NCBI GenBank assembly: GCA_020543525.1 | Contig: JAHYIO010000028.1 | Span: forward strand, 620,001 to 684,000 | Source of the DNA: Coriolopsis trogii | Taxonomy: Eukaryota; Basidiomycota; Agaricomycetes; Polyporales; Polyporaceae | DNA length: 64,000 nt | Direction of reading: 5' to 3' | Part shown: positions 11,633 to 23,265 of the stretch, piece by piece | Layout of the letters: every line of letters begins with the position of its first letter | Numbering within the stretch: position 1 is the first letter of the stretch | The notes under the pieces: generated by a model | The model's database searches: none | The model's input: only the letters and a program-made list of their open reading frames with translations | Told to the model about the DNA's origin: nothing | Made by a program: the position numbers and the translations under genes

Positions 11633-12920
11633 ATGGAATCAGCAGCTACCAAGTGTGCAATACGTGAGGTTGGTCTCGTCTGCTAATCAGTCTGGAATCT
11701 GGTCAATGACCTCTTCGCGCTCATCGTAGGTTGCGAAAGATGTTTGGACCTTTTCCTGGTGAGTACCGTTCATGTTTCTCCTCCCGCTTGCGAGAGAGGC
11801 CTCAACGACGCAGTCCGTTTTCTCGATTCGGCCTTTTCCCAGTCGGTGGTCGGTCCACCGCAATCAAGCTCCAGAACGGAGATGTCTGGGTTCTCGCGTC
11901 CACACCATTGGATAACGCGACAAGGGCAAAACTCGATGAAATAGGCCCCGTAAAGTGAGTTTCCGTAATGTTAAAAGTGTTTGCGTTCGGCACAGAGCAA
12001 TCCCTCCTAGATACATAGTCGGGGCCGATGCCGTACACCATCTGTTTCTGGGTATGTCCTTGTGTAGCCCCCACCTCCCTCTCCTCTGAACGAATGCGCG
12101 CTCGCTATGCAAAGGTGACTTCAAGAAGGCCTATCCGGACGCCAAGTTGCTCGCAGTTGAGGAAGCGATACAGAAGAAAGCGAAAGAAGGTCTGAAGTTT
12201 GACGGAGGTGAGCATTGTGCTCATGGCAATACGTGTTCACCTTGTTGACTCAAACACCTACAGCCTGGGGTGCTGATCCGCCGAACACGCAGTATGGCTT
12301 TGAGAGTGACGTGAGTATTGCGAGCCTTCTAACTTTTTGAACAACTCACGGACCTCCGACACTAGATACAACACTGGTAAATTACGGAGCGCTCGTGTTG
12401 CCGACAGCGATTGATCCTCCTCAGCTATTTTTCTGGCTTCAAGAACAAAGATGTTGCGTTTTTCCATCCAGCGTCACACACGATGATCGAAGCGGACCTT
12501 CTCTTCAATTTACCTTGTCGAGAGCAGGTGCGAGCCAAAGTTTTGCGCATATACCCACAGGATGTGATGTGACGTTACCTAGTACTCCAAGACTGGGTCG
12601 TCAGGTGAAATTCCGATTATTCGCACCCTTGGTCCGTTCTCCTGGATGCACAAGAGATTCGCTTGGTGGCTGGGCACCGACAGAGAGTACGTCCTGCTGC
12701 AGGCATATAACAGTGTATACATTCTCACTGAACGGTTACAGGGCGATGAAGCGCGACGTGAAGACAGTATCAAGCTGGGACTTCGATAGAATCATTCCAT
12801 GTCACGGGGTGAGTTATCATGTCATGTATGTAGTGAATCCACTAACAGTGCGAATAGGACGTGATTGAGAAGGACGGCAAGAAGGCTTGGTTGGAGGCCT
12901 ACAAGTTCTATCTGGACTGA
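11633..12920 (+). CDS. DUF4336 (metallo-beta-lactamase-like fold) protein
   Basis: Highly split gene with nine exons by my reading. The start MESAATKCAIRE splices to VAKDVWTFS, then CPFSRFGLFPVGGRSTAIKL, KYIVGADAVHHLFLG, DFKKAYPDAKLLAVEEA, YFSGFKNKDVAFFHPASHTM, IEADLLFNLPCREQ, YSKTGSSGEIPIIRTLGPFS, then WDFDRIIPCHGDVIEKDGKK and a stop at 12918-12920. The layout (a 'VGADAVHH' loop, 'HPASHTMIEADLLFN' and 'IIPCHGDVI') is that of DUF4336 proteins, which resemble metallo-beta-lactamase hydrolases with some metal ligands altered. Every splice keeps frame. Function and substrate are unknown. No signal peptide, so probably intracellular. Confidence 0.85.
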
Positions 12921-13296
12921 ATGCCTAGATAGCCATGTTTGACTTTGTGAGTTTCCGTGTTAATCCAGGGCCTGGGGCTCGTGCACTCCGCGTGTACGAA
13001 TATCCACAGCGCTTCTCAGTGTTTTCGGGCTTCCGGCACTGGATAGGGCCGCCATTTTTAGGGAGCATATCTCGGTTAGAGGTGACTACATGGAAGAACT
13101 TCGGCCTCGCCGAGTGCGACAATTGTAGGGCAGAACGTCTCTATCCCTCTTCGGCCAGGAGGAGGGCAGGTTGTTGAGAGTTGCGCAGCCTCGCGTTGTC
13201 CGCGAGGCTGTCAGCCACTCAGTATATGGGACTGGGGAACTGGGTTGGCGTCCGTCTTATCCCTGTAGGTCCGACCACATTACGCCCCCGACAATC
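12921..13296. other. Intergenic, nothing recognised
   Basis: Separates the DUF4336 gene from the first C2H2/RING gene. No TATA box or repeat is obvious. Confidence 0.35.
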
Positions 13297-15697
13297 ATGC
13301 CTCTATGTACATCATGCAACAAATCGCTGAAGAGCGAGGCAGCCCTTATACAGCACTGCAGGGACAAGGCGCACCCGTATAACGCTCCGGTGGCGCCCGC
13401 ATCATCTTCTACCGCCTCTACGTCCGCAACCGCTGCACCATCTACCAGTACAGCTCGTTTAACCTATACCTGCAAAACATGTGGTGCAGCTTATACAGAC
13501 AAGGCGGCGCTCGACCAGCACAACGCCGCTAAACATCCTTCGAAGCCTTACAAGTGTACCCCATGCGGTCTTGAGTTCTCATCGCTCGAGTCGCTCGGCG
13601 TCCACTTCAGACATTTCGCCATTCATCCGAAGTGCCCACAATGCGGTTCGGCTTTCGTTGACCAAACGCAATTCAAGTTGCACCAGGCTATACATCCGAA
13701 GTGTAGCCAATGCGACTCGGTGTTTCTGAATCGTACGCAGTTGGATCAGGTACGTGCTCGATTGACCCTCCCCTGGAGCTCAAGACTTATTCCCTCACTC
13801 AGCATGTAACCACGGCCCACCCTGCGTTCAATTGCAACCCGTGTGGTCGTGGGTTCAGGAGTGCGGAGGAGCGTAAGAAACACTATCAGGAGTCATCCAA
13901 CCACCCCATCTGTTTTGTCTGTGGGGAGGGCTTCGCTGACGACAGCGAGGTTGACAACGTACGTCTCCATGGCGCTGTCAATTTCCCAACTCTCACGTCG
14001 GGTCTGTAGCACCTCTCTCGTACTCACATTGATACGCTCTGTCGCCTGTGCAGCCGACAGTTCCGTCTTGTTGAGGACTTGCAGAACCATTTCCTCACTT
14101 CTGCTGCGCACCCTCACTGTGCCATCTGTGAGATAGGTTTTGCTGACGATGGATCTTGCGACATGGTACGTTACGGGATGCAGTTACCTCAGCAAGTCTG
14201 ACCGCCCTTGCAGCATATGGCAACAAATCATCCACGCCCTCCGCCCAGGGTACCGTCTCCGCCTCAAGCACTTCATGTCACTATTACCGCAGCGACTGTA
14301 AGTTATCTGATCGTACGTTCGTATTCGGTTGACCTGAGGCCACGCAGACTGAGCCCTCATCACTCGCGACGCAGCTGTCGTCGCAGCCTGCACGCTCGCC
14401 CTCTGTTCTTCAGCGTCCGCAGCTCAACTCGAATGCGACTGCCCAGGTCTTGACGACTTTGCGAGATGCTTCAAATGCGGATGACGATGTAAGACGGCGG
14501 TACCTCGAGTGCCTGACGTTACTGACACTCATCAGACCTACCAGACTGTGGAGGCTTCGTCCCACGTTCAGCGTGCAATTTCTGAACCGACGCTTCCTAC
14601 AGTCTCCTCTGTCGGTCAGTGCAGTCAATGCTCAACGAGAGCGAGGACAGACGTTCATGACGTTTTCTCAGGATACGGTAGCGTTCACGACGGACGGGAG
14701 GGCTCGTGGCGGTCTCCTACGATCTCAGAGAGGTCGTTGGACTATTCCAAGTGAGACTCCTCGATCCCGCCCGTCAGAGCTTGATCAGTAACACACCACC
14801 CTTGCAGCGTACGGGGCATGCCCAGGCATCCACAGAGCGAGTCCACCATGTCATTGAGATCGATGCAATCGTCGATCTCGAGTTCTGCGATGCACAGTCA
14901 CGGCGGCAGCTCATACGAGGAGATCCCGCAAGCTCCGCTTCCCTCTTCACTCGGCCCTCGAGTGACAGAAACCCCCCAAGGCGAACGTGCAGGGAGCCTC
15001 ATCAGCCAAAGCGCTTCGCCCCACATGGTGCGGAGCCCTATCAACAGTACACGATCCTTCTCTTCGCTCTCGGAGCACCTGTCTCGCGTGGTGGCACCTG
15101 CCTTGCGGCCGAGTCTCAGCAGACAGCCGTCTCCAAGGGTCCCGTCACCCGTCTTGATGCCCGTGAGGCCGGTCTCGCGTACAAGTGCAGCAGCGACACC
15201 GACTCCAAACGGAAGCGCAAACGGGACTGGGCGGACGTCCCGCGCAGGTTCTTCGCTCAAACAGCCCGCGGCAACTACAGGTACGCATGTCATGATCGAA
15301 CTGAAGGAGTAGAATGGAGTCTCATGTGCGATATCGCTACAGCCTCCGCCCCGTTGACGTCTGATACAGAAGAGACAGTACCGGCGGAGACCGAGACGCC
15401 GAAGGCAGGACCAGTGCCGCTTTTGAGGCCACCTCCTAAAGCGGGCGCGGCGTATTGGCACTGCCGGATATGCAAGCAGGATCCGTGCGCGGTGCCCACT
15501 GCCACGATGTGTGGGCACATCTTTTGTACGGCGTAAGTCCTGGCTCCCTCGAGGAATGGCTGACTTCTGGAGACGTGCTGCGGTTGCTCATGCGGACTCG
15601 GTGTGGCAGGTGCATTTTGCAGGACCTCGTGAAGACGGGGTGTTGTCCTGTGTGCGGGAAGATGATCCTGCTGCGTTTGCACGTCGATGTGGAGTGA
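13297..15697 (+). CDS. Multi-C2H2 zinc-finger protein with C-terminal RING finger (family member A)
   Basis: Start MPLCTSCNKSLKSEAALIQH. Several C2H2 fingers follow: CTSCNKSLKSEAALIQHCRD, CKTCGAAYTDKAALDQHNAA, CTPCGLEFSSLESLGVHF, CPQCGSAFVDQTQFKLHQ, CSQCDSVFLNRTQLDQ, CNPCGRGFRSAEERKKHYQE, CFVCGEGFADDSEVDN, CRLCSRQFRLVEDLQNHF and CAICEIGFADDGSCDM. Three of these are interrupted by an intron just before the first zinc-binding His. A long Ser/Pro-rich linker comes next. The last two exons form a C3HC4 RING: CRICKQDP...CGHIFCTA spliced to CILQDL...CCPVCGK. This suggests a RING-type ubiquitin ligase that recognises nucleic acid or protein through its fingers; that is inference. It is the longest of six related loci here. 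Confidence 0.82.
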
Positions 15698-16218
15698 TGG
15701 GATGGGTGAGGCGAGTGCGTGGACCGTTTGTGGCATACTAGGTGAGGGCTGTCTCTTCCCGCGGGAATCCCAGCTATAATATATTCTCCCGATGCTTGTC
15801 TTCTATTGTGAATTTTCTTGTTATCGATATGCCATCTTTTGTTTCTACGGGAAGTCGGAGGTCGAGATGAACCGTGTCAATAGCGAGTAGCCGAGGACAT
15901 CCAGACGAGCGTCTGATTTCGTTTACGCGCGTGTAAAAATTCAGATTGAGTCTTGACGTGACTCTTTCACCATTTTCCATGTCGACTTGATTGAGATCTT
16001 GTTCCCGCTATGTCGTCCTGACGACTCTACAGTCCAATTCAGGGAGTTGACATGAAGCTTCTACTATTGTCTTTGCCTGGTCCCTGTGGACACCTCGGAC
16101 TCGACAATAGTCGTATTGTTTCTGCGAATCCGTATAATTACCTCGAGCTCCGCCCTGGCAATATGTGTCTTACGACTGTATCAACGTCTCACACTTGACC
16201 TCTCAAGCCACCCCCTCT
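15698..16218. other. Intergenic, nothing recognised
   Basis: Between the RING gene and the first F-box gene. No supported coding or repeat signal. Confidence 0.35.
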
Positions 16219-18342
16219 ATGCCGTTCAAGGGTCACCAGTATTTGAGTAGATGGCTCCCGGAGAGCCTTCGCTCCGACTCAGCTCGGAGTCTCTCGCCTC
16301 TGCGAAGGCTGCGGTTGTTCAAGTTATCAAGCATACGCTCTGGCCCACAGGAGAAACACAGCCAGCGTATGTCTCAGACTCAACGGTACACCCTCCCAGA
16401 GCAAGTCTGGGTTGAAGTACTATCCTATCTTGAGTTGGACGACCTCACCGTCTGCCAGAGAGTACGTGCTAGTGCTTCGTGCCAATATTGTGTCTAACGG
16501 TGGGCACGACAACATCAGCTATCCCATGCATTCAAGCATCTCATTGAGACTGATCTATACCTGCAATACAAGATCGAGCTCGCTCTCAATGGTATGGTGG
16601 ATGGGCCGGTCGGTATTGCTCGCGTCGGAGAACGGCTCAAGATGTTGCGCATGCGGAGGACTATCGAGACCATGCACGGCCTTGTGAAGGGGGTGACTAA
16701 CTCTGGCGACGTGGAGGTAGAGCCCACGTTTGGGACTGATGGGTCTTTCTATGTTGGAAGACGTTCCACTGGCATGGTCACCTTTCTCGCGCCGCCTCTG
16801 ACTCTCATGAGGCTCACCAACAATCTCCAACGGCATCAGATCTGTATGGATGTCTTTGGAACCCGAGGTCTCAAGAGTATCATGGCCGTAGACGCTACTC
16901 TTGATTTAATGGCGATAGGGTGTGCCGTTCCTGACACCTGGTGAGACACATACGTCGTATTTTATTGTAGATATTTCTCATTCACACGTTCCTCGTGCGC
17001 AGGGACATCGATATTTCCCTTTTACATCTCAGTACCTCTTGCACACCCAAGAACGTCCTGATGGCTCATCCATGGGCCCGGCTCCCGGTACTTAGGGCGA
17101 CGTTCTCGGACCCTCTAAACGCCAGCTTGCCTCTGAAGGAAACAATGTTCTCCAACGCCCATATCTATGAGCGTTACATTGCATTTACCCTCTTCGCCCA
17201 TCCGGGCAACCTGGGTCCGTTCAGTTGCCCAAACCCTTGCCAGTCCGAAGTACAGGTCTGGGATTGGCTCGGTGGACATCTCGTTTGGGTATGTGCCTTT
17301 ATCATTGCGATGTCTAACCCAGCTCTGATGCAAGTTCACTACTAGCGTTGCTTGGTACCTGAATGGTTTGTATCCTTCACGTTCCTTGATGAGGCGCACC
17401 TCGTTATCCTGCATAAACCCGAAGGACGCGAAGATCCCCAAGCACTGTCTATATATCGTTTCGCAAATCGATCACCGGCTGATCCGTCTGCAGCATCCGA
17501 TAGAGGTCATGTCGCGACCTTTGATCTCCCCAGCTCTGAAGTCGTCGACGGACCATGGAGGGTTGATCCTTCGTCCACGTGTCTCCCTATCGGACCACTC
17601 TACCATGACCCGTCGATGGCAATCGTCTCACTCGTATGCCGCCGACCGGTTTGGCCTCGCCACAAGACAGGTGAATTGGCTACATATTCACTATTAGTCC
17701 CACGCTCGACACTTTATGCCCACATGGGAAGACGTGTAGACGGCTGTTCCGCTAATGGGGAACCCCTCCGAATCCCCTGGCAACGCTGGGGCCCGCAGGG
17801 AAGCCTCCTGCTGGACTTGACTATGCCATGGAAAAACTTCCTTCGTTTGCAGGTGCATCCTCACGCTTCGCGAGTCGTGGTCCTCGTACCTGTCGCTGAA
17901 GATGCAGCGGCAGCTGGAGAAAGTCCAGGCGGGCCCTCTCTTCGCATGCAGTCTCTCATATACGACCTCAACCCGTGGGTAGGCCGTCGCGCGCGTCATG
18001 ATGCCAGACAGGTTGAGGAACTGGATCGTGCGCTACCCCTATATGGTACAAAGAAGCAAAAGAAGGCGTTCGGCCTTCTAGAGGGGCGTAAAGTAGCTGG
18101 TATCCCCTACGCTGTCACTCGGGGGCCCGTGGTCGACATACCCGGGGATGCGGCCACGCTGACGGAAATGGTGACAGCCGCCTTTGGTGGAGGCTTCACT
18201 GTCAAGGTCAGTACTGATACCGCTTTAGATGTGACTGTCAACGAACTTAATCGTCTTGACCTTGTTCCAGAGCGTCGTCCATCCCTTGGTCTCGTTGGAC
18301 CGCACATTTCAGACACATGTAATTCCTACAATGACTATATAG
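16219..18342 (+). CDS. F-box protein, tandem paralogue 1
   Basis: Five exons. The F-box begins near residue 59 (LPEQVWVEVLSYLELDDL) and is interrupted by an intron; it continues LSHAFKHLIETDLYLQYKIE. F-box proteins bind SKP1 and bring substrates to an SCF ubiquitin ligase. After the box lies a long region without obvious WD or LRR repeats, marked by ELALNGMVDG, PDTWDIDIS, LATYSLLVPRSTLYAHM, YDLNPWVGRRARH and RGPVVDIPGD. The last intron is taken at GTCAGT after FTVK, ending at a stop 18340-18342; without it the frame would run to 18458. The paralogues share this final intron, so I prefer the spliced end. Substrate unknown. Confidence 0.82.
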
Positions 18343-18836
18343 CCTTGCCAACCCGTTCATGGGCTGACTTCAAACCCTTGGAAAGACACGATTATGAGAC
18401 TTATTCGAGTGATGTGGGCAGAGGAGCTGAGCTCACAGTGTATATACTTAGTATATAAGACGGTTCGTTAACGGCTCGGTTTGAGATTGAGCGTCTGTCC
18501 CAGGCGACGCGTATGATGACGCGCAGCGCTCGCGGCTCAAAATTAACACAGTACTGCCGCCACCCGCTGTGAACCCGTTCTTCACGCTGTGGTCAACGAA
18601 GAGAATGCTAGCGGAATTCCTACCATTGTTGTTTGGACACGCTGAAACCTTCTTCTGTGTTCCCAAGATGTCGAGTTATTGTTCAACGCGACACATCAGT
18701 CCATAGCAACGACCGTTTTGTCTCCCAGCAGACGACTATATCTCGGCCGATTCTGTGCTCGGGATCCCACCAGACCGCCGCCCTCTATCTCTGTAGACGG
18801 CATATTACTCGCACTAACAAGGTTTTCTTCTCATTC
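18343..18836. other. Intergenic between tandem F-box paralogues
   Basis: Contains an in-frame upstream extension of paralogue 2 without an ATG that improves the model. Otherwise nothing recognised. Confidence 0.35.
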
Positions 18837-20942
18837 ATGCAGCTCAAGCGTTTTAAACCGTCCCAGTGGCTCCTGGCGAGCCCTCGACTCGACGCGATTC
18901 TCTCGGCAGTCCAAAGACACTGGCCAGTATCTGTCGAGGCCGCTCAGAAGAAGATTTCTCGTGAAGTTCCAGGTCTGGTGGAGACTCGTCATCCGCTTAA
19001 CATCCCCGAGCAAGTATGGGTCGAGATCCTGTCTTACTTGGAACTCGACGACCTCTTCGTCTGTGGAAGGGTAAGTCCCTGCGAATCTTCGAGTATTTGC
19101 AGCTCACCGATCGACTCTACACTTGTCTCGGTAGATCTGTCACATGTTCGCACATCTGTTGAGACACGATCTGTACCTGCAGTACAGGACCGAGCTCGCT
19201 CTCAACGGCATGGTGGATGTAGGAGGGCGTGACTGTGTTCGCGACCGCCTGAAGATCTTACAGAGACGCAGAGCTATTCAAGACGAAGGCCATATGCGAG
19301 AACCCTTGGTTCATCGTGGTAACATGAATGCTGGCTTCACGTTTGGATGTGACGCATCTTTCTGTGTTGGAGATCAATCCCGCGGTACGGCATCGATTCT
19401 TGCGCCTTCCCAGACAGCCGGTCCGGGACTCACCAAACTGCGAGTCTACACAATCACGCCGTGTGCGACCCCAATCAGTGAACGTCTCTGTTCCTTCCAG
19501 ACCGTTGATCATCATCAAGACCTCCTCGTTGTGGCACATTGTGTCAGCGATTCCTGGTGAGCTTTCGCGGATGATACCCGGAAGGATATGTCATCCTGAT
19601 CAGTCTTCACAATAGGGACGTTGTGATCTCTGCTCTCTCTCTCAGCCGCTCTTGCTCTTTGCATAGCGTTCTCCATCCGCAGGCCGCCCAACCCATCCTC
19701 ACTGTCACGTTCGCAGACCCCTACAATCATTACATACCCCTGAAGCAGACGCAAATCTTGGACACTCAGGTCTGCGGCCCTTACGTTGGCTTCAAGCTGA
19801 AGGCTTCATATCGCGATTTCCATACGCTTGATTGGCCTGGTCAGTCTGAATTATTGGTTTGGAACTGGAGGACTGGCTGCGTTGTTTGGGTACGTAGCTC
19901 TCGAAATGCTCCCCATGACAATGCCCACTGATAGGAAGTGTATACGTAGCGTCGCCTGCTGCCCGACTCCTTTCCATGGTACACCTTCCTGGACGACATG
20001 CACCTCGTCGTCCTGACAAGAGTGTCCGTGGAAGACCGGGAAGAGAGCCTGCTAGTGTTTCGTTTCGCAGAAGGCTCACACTCCAGGCCGTGTTCGGATC
20101 TGGAAAGCGCTCATGCTGTCGGACACATCATGACGTTCGCACTACCCAGCAGGAACCTCGTCCGGGGAATATGGAGGCTTGAGGAGTCTCCCGCATATCT
20201 GCATGCTACGCCCTTCCGGCACGATCTCTCACTCGACATACTCACCCTTAAGTGCGATAGAGCTTTTCCTTCACCCAAGAGAGGTGACCGGGCAACATAC
20301 CTGCTTCTCGTCCCGCGTTCTACGCTATACGCTCACCTGCAAGCCGCCTATGACAGCCCCTTACTAGACCAGTTACCTCGCTACGTTCCATGGCTATCCT
20401 GGGGCCCGAGCGGAAGCCTGGTTTTGGACTTGGCGACACCTCAGATGACCGTTCATTTCGTGTATGTGTATCCTCACGCCTCAAAGGCCGTGATTGTCGT
20501 TCCCCACAAGGAGCAGTCGGCGACAAAGGGACCCCAAGCTACGACTCGGATGCAGACTTTGGTCTACGACCTCAACCCTTGGGTTGGCCGACGCGCCAGA
20601 CAGGAGCGGCCCGATAAACTGGACCGCGCGGTGCGCGTTCGCGGCACGAAGGCACAGAAACGTGCTTTTGGCATCCTCGACAAGACGACTGGGCCTGGAG
20701 CACCGTATGCCTGCAGCCGCGGGCCGGTAGTCGACATACCTGGAGACATCTCGTCGATATTTGCTTTGACAACCGCAGCGTTCGATGGAGGCTTCACCAT
20801 TCACGTGCGTACTATTGCTTTGCTGTGATGGACTTGAATCGATGCTGACGCCCCTTGACGAACTTCGTGTTTGGTCCGACAGAGTCAGAGCGTTCGACAC
20901 TCGCACACGCTGTCCCAAACGTTCTTGTATCGTGCGACGTGA
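18837..20942 (+). CDS. F-box protein, tandem paralogue 2
   Basis: Same exon plan as the gene before it and the same strand. ATG at 18837 starts MQLKRFKPSQWLLASPRLDA; the F-box is IPEQVWVEILSYLELDDLFV, spliced to ICHMFAHLLRHDLYLQYRTE. Downstream blocks match paralogue 1: ELALNGMVDV, SDSWDVVIS, ATYLLLVPRSTLYAHL, YDLNPWVGRRARQ, RGPVVDIPGD and a Gly-Gly-Phe-Thr just before the final intron (donor GTGCGT after FTIH). The last exon ends in QTFLYRAT with a stop at 20940-20942. The two proteins are clearly homologous along the whole length but well diverged, so the duplication is not recent. Predicted SCF adaptor; target unknown. Confidence 0.82.
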
Positions 20943-21247
20943 ACGAGAAGAGGTTGAGCTCGAGGTGCGCATGAAGTTGTACTATCTAGGAACATCCGAT
21001 TCCCAACTGTACAGTCGTCAGCGCAGAATACAGAAGTGAATCATCGAGGAACCTGGAGTGACACTGGTATCTCCGGACGGGCGCTGGTGTGCACATGGCC
21101 TTATATTCCGTAGATGGAATGTTGTGGGTTCAGCAGATGCATGAACACTACTTATTGTAGCGTAGCAACCAATTGTTCAAGTGCAGATATCTGGTCATGT
21201 TATCTGGCACTTGTACGATCGCGAACGTCTCGATACGCGTCAAGTCT

Positions 21248-21483
21248 CAGGCTCCTACCCAGCCCCACCTTCGGGTTGAGGCCCTATATCCTGCAGGAGG
21301 GGGAACAAAGCGGGATCATTGAAGTATGGGGCGTCTAATCATGTACGGAGCGGAAGTCACGTGTCTAAGTGAAGTTGGCCTCAACCCTCAGGAGGGGCTG
21401 GCACCAAACATTTGTAAATACCGGCGTTCGGGGTGATAGACGCCAGCGGACTTACCCCGTACGGAAGCCTCTCCGACCTCAAC
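21248..21483 (+). repeat. Left arm of the 754 bp inverted repeat
   Basis: Pairs with 21765-22001 in inverse orientation. Contains one copy each of the nested CCAGCCCC...GTTGAGGCC motif in both orientations. Confidence 0.8.
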
Positions 21484-21764
21484 GAGCAAGGAGTTGTGTA
21501 TGACTTCGCATGGAGCATTATCTACACAAAATAAGCTCCAAGACATTTGTTAAGCAATATAGAATTCAGATATTGAATCATTTCCGTAATTGAAGACTTC
21601 TGACCAGCCTGACCAGCCCCAGGAGAGGTGCCTCCCAGGGGAAGCAAATCACAATATACTGCTCCCAAATTGGGTTCGGGACATTCCTCTCGTAATTCAC
21701 ATGCACTATCGAGTGCTTTGTGACCATCCCGTGCGTTGCCGCGACGGATGCACGGGCAGGAGTT

Positions 21765-22001
21765 GTTGAGGTCGGAGAGGCTTCCATACGGGGTAAGTCC
21801 GCTGGCGTCTATCACCCCGAACGCCGGTATTTACAAATGTTTGGTGCCAGCCCCTCCTGAGGGTTGAGGCCAACTTCACTTAGACACGTGACTTCCGCTC
21901 CGTACATGATTAGACGCCCCATACTTCAATGATCCCGCCTTGTCCCCCCCTCCTGCAGGATATAGGGCCTCAACCCGAAGGTGGGGCTGGGTAGGAGCCT
22001 G
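21765..22001 (-). repeat. Right arm of the 754 bp inverted repeat
   Basis: Inverse copy of 21248-21483. Differences include one base in the GGCTTCCATACGG segment and two in the C-rich run near 21945. Confidence 0.8.
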
Positions 22002-22344
22002 GGTTGCAACCCGCATCATCGCACACGCTGGTCCAGTACTCAATGATTATATCTTAGCTTGCTCTTGAACATGTTCTGTTCATCTAGCTGCTTCACACGT
22101 CCTCTCTTTTTGTCTACAACATCGCCCAGCTGCCGTCAGTCAGATACCACACACTCCACATCGAGGCAGAACTAGGCAGAAAGGGCAAGTAGTGCTTTAG
22201 GTTCCCACATATCGGGCACAAGGATGAGGGACATCTGAGCTGTGGTAGTCGAAGTGAGGTGAGTCCAAAGGTGATCTCGATTCTCGACAGAATAGGTCGC
22301 TGCGAGGCGCTGCAATTCATTCTCATCCATTGTCGTGACCATCC
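22002..22344. other. Intergenic, nothing recognised
   Basis: Flanks the inverted-repeat element; begins with a short palindrome GGGTTGCAACCC at 22001-22012. Confidence 0.35.
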
Positions 22345-23265
22345 ATGAGCCCCAAATCGCGAACCGTCTCCTGCTACGAGTGTAGGAGGACATTTCTCCA
22401 CTATGGATATTGCGGAAGTCATGGGAAAGTGAAAAAGCACCAGTGGCAAGCCCCAAATATCAAACTCGAGGATCTGACCTCAACAATGGTGACTGAGACT
22501 AGAGCACAGGTGCGTGTGTAATGTTGTCTACTTTCACGGACATATCACTTCCCCAATCTCCAACTGCGCCTCTGACAAGACTGACGTGTTCTGGTCTCTG
22601 AGGTCGTCATGCTTATGCCGACTAACCATCGAGGGCGGCAAAGAAGAAGGCGGCGAAAATGGCGAGGCTGACGGCACTGCTCTCTCTGAAGGAGAGGACG
22701 AGGTCCGGAAGTGCCTCAAGCTGATCAAGAAGGTAGAAAAGCTTGCGGAGGATATGGCTGCCAGGACGGCGACCAGCGGTCTTGCCACCATATCCACCCG
22801 GAACTTCAGCACGGCACGTCCGACAATGGCATCTGTAGTAGAGGATGATGCAGCATTGATGAGGACAGCTTTGGCTCGTCACGCCAACTGAATTCGCACC
22901 GTTACTGGGCTTCCTCCATTCGAAGGACGCTGGTAGACCGTAGGCCAGCTGCTCTGGACACTCTGGATCATGGCTACGGTTTGTTGCACATCCCGATCAA
23001 GCAGGAAAATGCGGACCAACATTTGTGAGTGGCATCAGAAACTACATGCGTCTCTTCGCTCCTTGACTGTTCCACGACAGCGCGACGCATCATCGACCAG
23101 ATCAGGTCGCCAGTCCCGCCACCACAAACGCTGACGATATTCTGTCAGATGAACGAATATACAAGGTCCTGGCTGATCGCTTCGGATGTGTGGCCATGTC
23201 GCGAGTCGTTGACATGCTCAACGAGGCCCGCGCGACATCTGTGACCGCCAGATTCTTGAAGTATG
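22345..23265 (+). pseudogene. Degraded C2H2/RING family member
   Basis: ATG at 22345 starts MSPKSRTVSCYECRRTF and then GSHGKVKKHQWQAP, the same U1/JAZ-like zinc finger as in the genes at 36525 and 38160 (CYECKKGF...HGKAKRHTW and CHQCGKAF...HGEAKRHTW). An acidic and coiled stretch follows around 22640-22760 (EDEVRKCLKLIKKVEKLAED). Further on, DDILSDERIYKVLADRFGCV matches the family's conserved 'D-I-S-D-E-x-L-F-x-I-L-x-x-R-F/Y-G' block. No RING exon can be found afterwards, and joining the middle exons requires guesswork. I read it as a 3'-truncated or decaying copy; a short functional protein cannot be excluded. Confidence 0.6.

Larger units (their letters stand above)
21248..22001. mobile_element. 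Large inverted-repeat (foldback/MITE-like) element, 754 bp
   Basis: Two arms of about 236 bases, 21248-21483 and 21765-22001, are near-perfect reverse complements with only a few mismatches or small gaps. They flank a 281-base centre without a plausible gene. The termini read CAGGCTCCTACCC and its complement GGGTAGGAGCCTG. Each arm also contains a nested pair of inverted 25-base motifs (21259-21283 with 21377-21401; 21847-21871 with 21966-21990). I could not identify a clear target-site duplication, so the transposon superfamily is open. The transcript of such a unit would form a long hairpin. Confidence 0.75.

Noticed and set aside
16219..20942. Recent duplication or assembly duplication of the F-box genes
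   Set aside because: Protein blocks match but the sequences differ widely throughout, so both copies are real and old.
21484..21815. Minus-strand frames in the centre of the 754 bp element
   Set aside because: They run into the right arm and do not resemble transposase or any domain.
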